Source of the DNA: Caenorhabditis remanei
Taxonomy: Eukaryota > Nematoda > Chromadorea > Rhabditida > Rhabditidae
NCBI RefSeq assembly: GCF_010183535.1
Contig: NC_071328.1
Location: 9,734,001-9,798,000, forward strand
Length of the DNA: 64,000 nt
Direction: 5' to 3'
Part shown: positions 48,401 to 58,765 of the stretch, in pieces
Layout of the letters: the number at the start of each line of letters is the position of its first letter
How positions within the stretch are numbered: the stretch's first letter is position 1
Notes under the pieces: model-generated
What the model saw: the letters and a program-made list of their open reading frames with translations, nothing else
The model's database searches: none
Told to the model about the DNA's origin: nothing
Translations under genes and position numbers: made by a program

Positions 48401-50119
48401 GGTACATATCGGGTGTGATTCGACCGACGACGGTTTTCAAAGAAAACGAGAAAAAGTCAACGAAGAATGGGATTGTATTCAGAAGTTACGGTCGCAAGAA
48501 AAGATGATACGGATCATAAGGAAGAGATCATGGTTCAAAGAGAAAGGTTCAGATATAAATAGAATTTCTGAAGACGCCGTACCTCGATACGGTTCTTCGA
48601 GTTTGACCAAAAACGTGTGATCTTTGAAATGGACAACAGTACGTTTTCCGAAACTTTTTCGGATCTAGAAATTCTTATTATCGAAGATGAAATGAAATGT
48701 AACAAAGTCAGACTGTAAAAATGTGAGCATTTGCAAAATTTGAAAAACAAATCAATCAACTACAACATCAGCACAATTTGATAAAATTGAAAACAGAATT
48801 TGCGTAGTTTGCTGAATGCAGAAGTGAGTGCAGCTATGTGTTTTTTCAAAAAAAAAAATCACGTGGAGAATCAAAGAATCTAGGTTGAACAGTGGTGCGG
48901 AACATCCGAATATTTTGAAGAGTGTCACAAAGAATTACTGTCGAAAAAAGAAGGAAAAAGAAGAAGAAGAACAGTTCCAAAAAAGGAAAATAATCCAGGA
49001 AAAGTAGACGAAGCGAGAACTTTTTGTTCCGGTTGAACGAGGGAATCGGAAGATTAATCTAAATCTCATGATTCTCTGTCCTTATGATGATAAACAACAC
49101 CTTTTTATAGCTTTTCGATAAGGTCTTGTTTTTGATTTTTATTTTTTAATATGATTGAAATTCTTTGTGTCTGTCTGGAATAGAAATAGAATAAAATGTT
49201 TCTATTTTCACTGTCAAACGCCTACTCACTTCAAAAACATTCTCACTTGTTTTCTTCTTCTTCGAATCGGAAAAAGAAGAAGTTTCTAGAAAAGTGGAAA
49301 AAAACGGAACGAAGTGCTTTACGAAACACCAAGAAAGCTTATTCTTTGGTGCCGACTATCCGTCATTTTTTTGTTATCACGAGTAGAGAAAGGAACCAAT
49401 TTCTCATGGGATTTAAGAAAAAAGAGGAAAAAACGATAGAGAACGAGTCAGATTATAGAAACAGATACCCAAAAGTGCAAGGTCCAATGGCATACAGAAA
49501 CGGAGCGACTATTCACAAAATGAGCATGTGTCAGGTGCCAAAAAGTGTTGTTTATGAGGGGAAATCGGTCAGCAGGTGGTGGTCAGTTGACCAGTGAGCA
49601 ATCAGGAAGAAGGGATATAAAGTTTAGATTTGGATAAAACGGGAATTATCAAAAAAAAAGTAAAAGAGGAGGGGGGATGAAGTTGAAAGAGAGAAAAACG
49701 ACGGAAAAACAATTGTTGATTGGAATGAAAAGAAGAAGACAACACATGACGGGTCCTTCGGAAGAAAAAATGTTACACGTGGCACGCAAACATCATATAA
49801 ATATGATCTGTGATCAATTGACAATATGTTACTAGAAGAAAAGAAGAATATCATCTTGATAGAAAAAGGAGAATCCTCGAAAAACAATCAGTTCTTTTTG
49901 TGCTCTTTTTTACTGCGCAAGATAGTCACATGTTTATTTCTAATTCTATTTGACCTGAATAAATGAAAAAAAGGAGAGAAAAGAGAGTTGAGAAGAAGGA
50001 GAACGGAAAAGAATGTCGGTTGCAGAACTCTCTTTTTCTGTTGTTATTGTTCACAAGAAATGAAGTGAAAGTCATTGGAAAGAAAATGGGAAACAGGATG
50101 TTCGGAGCAATGATTTTGT

Positions 50120-50151
50120 ATAATTGATGCGAATGCGGAAGCATCAATTAT
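50120..50151. repeat. Perfect 11-bp hairpin, 10-nt loop
   Basis: ATAATTGATGC and GCATCAATTAT form a perfect stem around GAATGCGGAA. The stem is too short for a typical microRNA precursor unless the flanks extend it. Confidence 0.6.
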
Positions 50152-51050
50152 GTGATGAGGATTTCAAGAAACGTACTCGAGCAAGAGAATTTCAGAGAAT
50201 TAGTTCTCGAGTAAAGGTTGGCGAAAAAAGTTCTTAGAGATCTAGATGTTATATCTCAGAAAATGGTCATTGCCACTATGAGAGAATCACCTCGGACGGC
50301 ATTCAACTGTGCTGTATGTTGCTAAATCTGCTAGGTTTCAGGACTTTCTGTCTCTCTTTAAATTGTTGAGAAGCCGTACATGACTTTGGAAAAATCTGAG
50401 AATGCGTGAGACTTTTTCTAGAAATATAGTCAAAAATATAAATGTCTAACTGATTCTAGTCCAGAGCTCTCCAACTAAATAATACTGAGCTCTACTCCAA
50501 AACCTTTTCTCTTTCCAGAACAACCTACTTTTTCTTCTCTGTACTGAACACCTGTCTCCCTGCTATTCAATAATTCGTGTTCGAAAGAACTTTCTGCATG
50601 AAACTCGATCAGTTCTGTGCAGCAATCAGGTGTTGAGTGCAAAGCACAAATCTATTTTTTCAATGTGTTTCTTTTTTTGAAAGAGTTGCATTTTGATAAA
50701 ATTGAATTTTGGAAGAGAGAGAAACCACTGAAATCTCGTGACTTTTGGTGGTGATCTTTCCTCGAAATAATTTTATTTTCTCATGTTTGCAACAAGATTT
50801 CATCACAGTTGTCGAGGTCAACTTTCATGGAAAAAGAGCAAGTGTTAACTAGAAAAACTGCTCATTTCTTTTTTCTTCTCCGATTGATAAATGCTACTTG
50901 TGGAGGGACATCGAATGCCAACTTCAGGTAAAGTTTGTTCCTTTTCTCTCATAGAATCGCAATGCTTATCGATATCAGCACAGATAAATTATTCTTTCGG
51001 CAAGAATCAGAAATCAGGAAAAATAGAGAAAAGAAGAGAGAAAAGGAGAA

Positions 51051-51088
51051 AACAAAACAACTTTTTCTCACTCAAAAGTTGTTTTGTT
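51051..51088. repeat. Perfect 15-bp hairpin, 8-nt loop
   Basis: AACAAAACAACTTTT pairs exactly with AAAAGTTGTTTTGTT, loop TTCTCACT. It could be a small fold-back remnant or an RNA stem. Confidence 0.7.
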
Positions 51089-54000
51089 GTCAAGAAGAAA
51101 CGGAGATAAAATACAATTCGAAACTTTTGTTTTTTTTGCGGAAAACTTACGATTAAAAAGATTTGAAGAAAAGGTGAAAAGGTGATAAATACTCAATGAT
51201 AAATAAGATAAAAACGAGAGGGAAAATAAATATTTCTTCTTTTATCACTGACACGTGTTTTCAACACGAACGTGTAAAAACACAAACTGTTAGAAGTGAG
51301 AATTAATGTTTCTAGGCAGTTCATTAAAAAAAACGTTGAAAAATCAAGGAAAATAATCACCTTGATGAAAAATCTGATATTTGGACAGCTAAAAATTTAG
51401 TCAACAGCGTTCTTCGGTTAAAATTTTTCTCAAAAGTCTGAAACCACGAGAACTGAAAAACCAGACACCGACATAGCAGAAAATAGTCTGAGAAACAAAG
51501 CTATTCGAAACTGAACTCTCAATCAATCATTCAAAAAATAAACGGGATGATTTCTGAAACCTTGGCATTCAAATTCTCTTCAACCCGTCGTTGGGAACCT
51601 CTTGTTGTTTCCCATTTTCAGGATTCCCATGATCTTTTTCTAAACAATTTCCGGACAACACATAAAAGTGATGCAAAAAAACAAAAATGGTGTCACGTTC
51701 TCGTCTCGGTTATTCTGGAAATTTCAGCCAAAGTTCAAAAATTGCTTGCTTTGTTTTCTTTTTTTTCTTTTCCACCTATTGTTTTATTTTTCTCATAAAT
51801 GCAGAAGCTGACGTTGGAAAGGAAAAGAAGCATTTGTCAAGAAAAAACAAGAGACACAGTTGTTTTTATGAGGAAAACTGAGAATTATGAGAAGAAAAAA
51901 GAATCAATTTGTGGGTTAACTGAGCCTGAGTCACGTGGTTTCTCCCAGTTTTCTCATCTTCTTTTCTCTCGTCTTCGTCGTTTTTCTGGATAGAAATGAG
52001 CCATGAATAATAGAATTAAAATGAGAAAAAGAAGGTCCCAGAACGATGTTTGATGCGTTCATTCTTTAGCGCAAAAGAGACCAATTTTATCGTTTTATTC
52101 CCTCTTCCCGAGTGTTTTTTATTCGAAGGTCACTTCACGGATTCATGGATTCTTTTTCCTTGTTGTAAAGTAACAAAAGAGAGGGGAAGAAAATGAGAAA
52201 AGGGAGGTGTAGTTTGGAGTCTTTAGAGTTCTGAGAGCTAAAAAGAAGAAGAAAAAAGGAAAAAAGAAAAAGAAGAACCAAAGCAGCAGAGCATGAAAAA
52301 GACAATGTCCTTTCAGAAATCGGATATGGGTACGTAGGCGAGATGAGTCAGGGAAGAAGAAAAACGTGTAAAAGAGTAAAAAGAAGATAGAAATAAAGGT
52401 AGACAGGTGAAGAAATAAGAAGAGAAGAAGGCGTCGAAGCGTGTCGATGTCAATGTCCCTTTTCATCTGAAAACTAGAAGTAAGTGGACAAGAAGATGAT
52501 GAAAAAGAAGAAGACAAGTTCGATGTTTTTCAAAATGTTTATTTTCTCCATCTCCACTATTAAAAAGTGATTTCGAACTGTCGAAACATTGGTGTCGTTT
52601 TTTTGATTGAGAAGGTGTTCCATTGATTCGAAAACACGGGAAGTGAAATGTGTAAAAATACAGAAAGGGAACTTCTAAATTTATGAAGTGGTCCGGGTTT
52701 TCTTTTCACTTACTGCTGGAGAATTATGGTTCTCCGATTATGGAACTAAGGCAATGTTTAGAAACCTCTCCTATCAGGATAGTTCCATATGGCTTCCAAT
52801 GGTCTCTATCCGAACATGTAGTGGTGGATAAGTGATGGATCTCGAAGTTGTCAATTATAACTTTGACTGCCTTGTAGAGTTTTTCAGAGTATAGAAAAAT
52901 TACTTTTACTCCTTATTGAAAATATCTTTTTTTTTTAAATCAGATTGTTCATCTCCAACTTTGGAAGTTGTCCATCAAACATCACACTTCTGTTTCTCTT
53001 TTTGAGTATCATCTTCAAAATTTAAAACACATTCATTCAAGTTTGTACTCTTCTCCTGTTTCTTTCTCTCTTTCAGTTTTCTAAAATGATTCTTTCCACC
53101 AAACATCCTCATTTCATTGCCTTCTAATCACTTGGAACAGAGGGACCGAAAGTCGAAAAGTAATTGAAAATAACATGAACATTGGCAGTCATTCTCAGTT
53201 TCAAAAACAATACTGTGACCCTTCCTTCTCCTCTTTTTTCTTTTTTTCTCTCAGCAAATATTCGATTATTATCAACTGTAAACACAGACAGTAGCCATTG
53301 GAAAAGAGAGAAAGAAAAAGAAAAAAGATAATAGAAGGTGATGTTTTGATTTCTGCACGAATCACACACACACAATCGACAATTGGCAAGTGCAGACACA
53401 AAAGTGATGGCGCCATTCAGTTCCTATAGTTGGAGAGACCTCGGAGAGCAGCTTTTATCTCAAAAGTCACAGTTGTTTTTGATCATTGATACACGTTCGA
53501 CATGAAGAAGAAGAAGAAGAAAGAAATTGTTATCAGGAAGAAGAAGAAGGGAGGGGTTGATTTTGAAAAATAATCGAATGGTTTGAAATGGTTTGAGATG
53601 AAGAAAGAGTACAAACAATACATAAAGACATTATCAACAAGGTAGACATTTTGGCTTTTTGTTGAGTACACAAACAGAGAAATTGACATTTGGATTTTGA
53701 TGAAGAAGAGACTCCGGGGAGTTTTAAAACTTTTTAAAGTATGAAAGTGAACTTTTAAACGTCAGTAATAGAGAAGATCCTAACGAAATTGTTGTTTACA
53801 AATAAATTTAAGTCTTTGTGGAGATTCTAAATTTTCTTTTTAGATTGTCTTTGAGTTATTACACAAAGCTGTTCCTCCAAAAGTTCACATTGGAAATACC
53901 AGCAGTTTACGTGAAAGAGTTGCTAAAAATGCATTTCTGATGCCTTAAAATCTTCCAGAACATACAAAACAGAGCTATGTAAACTGGTACACAGTCAAAC

Positions 54001-54252
54001 TAACTTTGGAATGAAGCCTAGCGAGCTGAAACCTAATTAATAATCCACCGCGACTCTTTTTCTATAAATAGTTTCTAGAAAGATAAGAGAGATCAAAAAT
54101 GAGATATAGATCTACTATTTTTGTTTATGCAGATACAATATGAGCTATTGTCTCATTATATTTTTGCTCTCTTCTAGAATATGAGTCTACTGTTCTCCTA
54201 ATAGAATCTTGAATGAATATTGATCATCTATGTTCACTTATTGTAGTCCTCA

Positions 54253-54268
54253 CTCTCTCTCTCTCTCT
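54253..54268. repeat. CT microsatellite
   Basis: Eight CT units in a row within the gene-free region. Confidence 0.9.
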
Positions 54269-55319
54269 ATCCTCTTTTCCGAGAACATTTAGTGATGTGA
54301 TTCATGTTTTCCAGAAACAATTTACCCATTTCTCTCTTCTTCAGCTGGCTCCTGTCAGCTGCTCATGTACTTTCTTTTTGCTATTTGCTTCTTTTTTCTT
54401 TCTCTTTTTGTTACCTCATCAACTATACGAAAAAAGGTTTTCAACAGTCCTCCTCCCATTCAATAATGACTTTTTGCCACCTATCGAAAGTCAAGTTCAC
54501 AAAATAAAGATCACGAAATGATGACGTTGTGTTCCCTATGAGGGATCAACTTTGAAGGGGTAATCGGGAAAAAGAGATCAGATGACTGGAACTGTTGACG
54601 ATAACACCCCAGACATTACCAAAAATTGTACAGAATAACTGAGGATCTCCCCTTTTCTCTTTCTGTACAGTAATTGGTCGCGATCTTTTTTATTGCCTTT
54701 CGTTTAAGGGGATCGTTTCAAAAATTAGAACTAATTATGTTTTAGGAAAAAGAAAATTTGAAAAGACATAAAACTAGAGATAATTGACTAAAGCAATTAC
54801 AGTTTTGAAGGGATTAAACTCATAAACTCAATTGATTTTCTAAATTTGGTTTACAATTCGAAAATAGATTTCAGAAAAAGGGAACAAATTGGACAAGCTC
54901 ACGAATCACTGAAGTTAGGCCAACGTTTTCTCACATTCGAAAAGACGAATCTGGATCCGTCCAAACTCTGAGAAGAAACTGTCAATACTGCACTGTTCAT
55001 AAACTTGTATCATTCAAGGACTGTACCCAATGATCTTCTGTGAACGTGTCATTGACAATCTTTGCAAATCAAACCATCTGATACAAAATGAACGGAATCT
55101 TCTAACAAGGGAAGTACTCGAAGTGTCCTCTCTCAAACAACTCAAGAATTTGGCCCCTGGTACTTTCGAGGCTGTAGATTCCGAATCTGAAATAAAATTC
55201 TGCTAAATGTCTCTGTGAACCAAGTTATGAGCCGTCAAACTTTCCCTATGATTAAGCATTTTTTGCGTGACACGCGGTCTGCCGGAATGTCTACCCGAAC
55301 ATATCCTCCAATTTTCCAA

Positions 55320-55390
55320 TCATCGGTGGTTCAGGGGTTGTGGGCGCGTCTTGTAGTCGAAAGGCTGTGGGTTCGTCTCCCTTGCAATGC
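55320..55390 (+). other. tRNA-like pol III promoter module, left arm
   Basis: TGGTTCAGGGG at 55,327-55,337 matches the tRNA A-box pattern TGGYNNAGNGG, and GGTTCGTCTCC at 55,370-55,380 matches the B box GGTTCGANTCC with one change. The boxes start 43 bp apart, the spacing found in real tRNA genes. The acceptor stem does not pair and the T stem is imperfect, so a functional tRNA is unlikely. A tRNA-derived, SINE-like segment is the best reading. Confidence 0.55.
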
Positions 55391-55933
55391 AAAATTTTTT
55401 TCAATTTTTTATTGCATTTTTTGTGGCTCCATATCTGGCTCCCAGATGGTTTTTCAGTAATTTGTTTATGCACTCGGTGAAGATGTGATCAAAATCAAGC
55501 GATTTAGCAAATGAAAGCAACAACTTTTTTTTGAGTCCCAACTCCACTTTTCTCCACCAATTGACTGCGAAAAATTTTCGAAAAATTTGTTGAAATTTTT
55601 TCTTCAATTACTTGTTTGTTTTCCATTCCATACTTTTTTCATGTAGTGGAATTGTTCTTCCTGTAGGCTAAACTCACTTTTTTGGCTTTCTTCCCATTCA
55701 ATAGATAGAACCCAGTGGCTTATGTACCATATTTTCCAGTTCTTGACGTTTTTTCGCAGTCACTTGGTGGAGAAAAGTGGAGTTGGGACTCAAAAAAAAG
55801 TTGTTGCTTTCATTTGCTAAATCGCTTGATTTTGATCACATCTTCACCGAGTGCATAAACAAATTACTGAAAAACCATCTGGGAGCCAGATATGGAGCCA
55901 CAAAAAATGCAATAAAAAATTGAAAAAAATTTT

Positions 55934-56004
55934 GCATTGCAAGGGAGACGAACCCACAGCCTTTCGACTACAAGACGCGCCCACAACCCCTGAACCACCG
56001 ATGA
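55934..56004 (-). other. tRNA-like pol III promoter module, right arm
   Basis: Mirror image of the left-arm module on the other strand (A box 55,997-55,987, B box 55,954-55,944), because the arms are inverted copies. The two modules point toward each other. Confidence 0.55.
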
Positions 56005-56221
56005 TTGGAAAATTGGAGGATATGTTCGGGTAGACATTCCGGCAGACCGCGTGTCACGCAAAAAATGCTTAATCATAGGGAAAGTTTGACGGCTCATAAC
56101 TTGGTTCACAGAGACATTTAGCAGAATTTTATTTCAGATTCGGAATCTACAGCCTCGAAAGTACCAGGGGCCAAATTCTTGAGTTGTTTGAGAGAGGACA
56201 CTTCGAGTACTTCCCTTGTAA

Positions 56222-57376
56222 GCCTAAGAGAATGGTGAAAAGTGGTCCCTCACAAGAATCACACTCATTGTGTAAGCTTTCATCCTCTTTCAGCACACTG
56301 ATTCGGAATCCCCCAAAAAATTTTTTTGAGTGGCCCCCCCCAACTCCCATAGCGCCTTCGTGTGTCTATGGCTGCCGTCGTGCCCGCCTCTTTCCACTAT
56401 GTGCGGTCTCAACGACTCTTCTCTGTTGTTTTCCTTCTTCTTTTTGCGTCGTTGCCTCTCTTACTCCTACTCTACTTCGCGACAAAATGAATACTATTTT
56501 CTCCACTTCTTATCTCTTTTTTCCGACGACTTGTCCCAGTTTCTCTATCCTTCAAATTTCGTTCGCCATTCTCTCCTATCATCATGACTCGGCATCACTC
56601 TTTGAGCTTCTACGTTTTTCTCGTTCAGAAACTATCACTTCATCCTTCCGACATCTGCGAAGTACACGCGAGAGATATTATGTACGGCAATTCGCCTAGC
56701 TCATAGAACTTTTGAAATATTCTTATAGCAGAATCATCCGGCTAGATGACTTTTCATACTGAATGATTCTCAACAGCTAAATTTCTTGATTTGATCTACC
56801 TCGCCGCTGAATTCAATCGTTTGTTGATCTCTCAAATGTTCCGCGTTTTTTTTCTGTATGGCGCACTCCATACTTTGTTCCCCTGCATTTTGAAGTTGTT
56901 TCAATGACGAATCATTCATGCAGATTGTGGATTGTGCCCTTGCTGCGTCGTCAACGCCATTCCCTCACTATCATCGATCGATAAAGTACCCAATTCCCGT
57001 TCCGTTTCTTCACTCTCTTTGCTCTCTTCTCCCCGTTGGCAGGAACACTTTATCATTCATTCTCTCGTTCTTCCCTCTTCGATCGCTCCTACCAATCTCC
57101 GCAAAACAAAAAATAGAGCAGCTAACAATTCTGTATAGAAAAAAGAGACATTTGAATGTGTTGTGCGCGCTCTCTGTATATGGAAAGAGAAAACGCAAAA
57201 AAGCCAACGCCGTGATTCGATTGCATTTCCACATTTTGACCCTTTCAATATTTCAAACCTTAAGAGAACCTATGCGTCTTCAACTTCACACCGTTTATGA
57301 TCTTCTCATTTCTTATTGTTTCTTGTTCCTTTTATTATTCCCAAAATTATGTTTGAACTTTTGATATTGCAGAACT
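56222..57376 (+). promoter_or_regulatory. Upstream region of the YOP1-like gene
   Basis: T/C-rich sequence directly 5' of the coding exon. The last acceptor (TTGATATTGCAG, ending 57,372) is 4 bp before the ATG and would accept a spliced leader or a 5' UTR exon. Long frames here run through pyrimidine-rich sequence and have no protein-like content. Confidence 0.4.
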
Positions 57377-57603
57377 ATGCCCGTCCCACCACAAGCCCAA
57401 AAAGTATTGGATGACATCGACAAGCAACTTCATGAGCCAAGCACAGTCACCAATGTGTTGGCTACCGTAGAAAGCAAGACTGGTGTCAAGCGTCTTCACC
57501 TCGTACTCGGAGTCGTCGCCCTCCAAGCCTTGTACCTCGTATTCGGACACTCTGCTCAGCTTGTCTGCAACATCATGGGATTCGTCTACCCAGCATACAT
57601 GAG
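57377..57603 (+). CDS. yop-1: YOP1/REEP5-like membrane-shaping protein, first coding exon
   Basis: The exon encodes 75 codons and stops at an ATGAG|GTTAGG donor. It reads MPVPPQAQKVLDDIDKQLHE, then SKTGVKRLHLVLGVVALQALYLVFGHSAQLVCNIMGFVYPAYM. This matches the N-terminus and first hairpin of REEP5/TB2/DP1 (KTGV..., ALYLVFG, LLCN, GFGYPAY). REEP5 proteins curve tubular ER membrane. Codon use is biased (GTC, CTC, AAG), suggesting high expression. The rest of the TB2/DP1/HVA22 domain (SIKAIES ... WLTYWV) was not found in the next 4.7 kb. Reading through the donor gives a frame ending at 57,676 (KKMKKMGTKSQ), probably intron. Confidence 0.8.
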
Positions 57604-58750
57604 GTTAGGAATGAAAATGCTTAACAGGCTTGAAGAGCAGAAGAAGATGAAGAAGATGGGGACAAAGAGTCAATAGTCAAAAAGAAAAAATCCGGTGATC
57701 AAGAAGAACTTTTCGAGCAAATTGAGGAGGAGGAGTAGGTCAAGGGGTTTCATATTTTTAGAATTCAAAACTTTGAGAAAAACGAAAACGAAAAATAGAA
57801 AATATGAGGAAGGGAATAAGTGAGACACAGAAAAAAATAAAATACAAATGCATTTGATGTAAAGGTAGAAAAACGAACGAATATGAGTGTCTGGAAAATG
57901 GAAAGAAAAACAAGGAAGCACTTCTTCTTCTTTCAAAAAATAAATGGAGAAAAAACTCTTCCAGGCTTTTTGTTCTCCTGGAAGAAGGGAGAGATCTACG
58001 AACTTTTTGAAGGGGACAAAGTATCCAAAAGAATTTTTAGCTGACATCATTTTAGACTACAGATTTCCAGAGATTCTCGGATGCAGACGAAGAGAACATA
58101 CCTCTCAATAGTACTAAATGATATCATATTGTTCCAGCTAACAGGTTTCAAAAATAAACATGTGATTGGAAAAGGATTACCCTTTTAAAAAAGAAACAAA
58201 TGATCATGTGAAAAGAAGAAGAGAAAATGTTCTTCTGTTCTGTTAATATTTGTCTGGAATCTGAATATTTTCTCTATTTTTCATGACTCGTTTTTTTTTC
58301 TGGAGCATTCTATCCTTCCATTCATTGTCTTTTATTACTGAGGGATTCCCTCAAATAAATAATATTTACTCTAGAAAAAATCTTGAGACTGTATACATAC
58401 AATTTTCAGTCTTATTAGCTCCGGTTCGAAATTCATGTGACCCAGAAAAATGAGGGATTAGACAACTTTTAAAAAGGAAAAACATCATCACAAGGACTAA
58501 AACAACACAATTTATTTGTATAGAGTTTGAAATTCAAACTTTAGATTTTTGTTGTTGAACTGTCGAAATATTTCAAGCATTAATCATATTTTTCCAATGA
58601 TCATCGTATTCTCAATCATTGTATTCGGGACGTGCGTACCCAACAAAAACAGCCGAAAGCGAGCAAAAACAAAGCACTCAAAAACAAATAGACAGACGAG
58701 ATGGCATGAAAATTCAAGATGACTTGAACAGAGCAGAGAATCAACATAAA

Positions 58751-58765
58751 TGTGTGTGTGTGTGT
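58751..58765. repeat. GT microsatellite
   Basis: Seven and a half TG units in a row. Confidence 0.9.

Larger units (their letters stand above)
45453..55102. other. Long gene-free region, low-complexity
   Basis: Nearly 10 kb without a frame that splices or resembles a protein. The sequence is dominated by AAGAAG/GAGAAA purine tracts and their complements. Noted within it: hairpins at 50,120-50,151 and 51,051-51,088, a CA run near 53,364 and a CT microsatellite at 54,253-54,268. It may be an extended regulatory region of the two divergent flanking genes or contain a 5' UTR intron. Confidence 0.5.
55103..56221. mobile_element. Fold-back element with TAA target duplication
   Basis: Two arms of about 468 bp (55,106-55,573 and 55,751-56,218) are exact reverse complements apart from about one base, with no indels, around a 177-bp unique spacer. 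The termini are CAAGGGAAGTACTCGAAGTG. The trinucleotide TAA is present on both sides (55,103-55,105 and 56,219-56,221), as expected for a 3-bp target duplication; TWA duplications are typical of PIF/Harbinger elements. No transposase is encoded, so this would be a non-autonomous copy. Arm identity implies recent insertion or ongoing gene conversion. Each arm carries tRNA-like A and B boxes. Confidence 0.85.

Noticed and set aside
49196..49597. 133-residue open frame in the gene-free region
   Set aside because: Lys-rich from purine tracts, no splice context, no recognisable motif; kept as unsupported.
55320..55390. Functional tRNA gene
   Set aside because: A and B boxes are present but the acceptor stem does not pair and the T stem is mismatched.
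55215..55460. Open frames repeated identically in both arms of the fold-back element
   Set aside because: The identity comes from the inverted repeat itself; no transposase motif and no splice structure.
56184..56699. 171-residue open frame starting inside the fold-back element
   Set aside because: Begins in the repeat arm and runs through C/T-rich promoter sequence; no domain.
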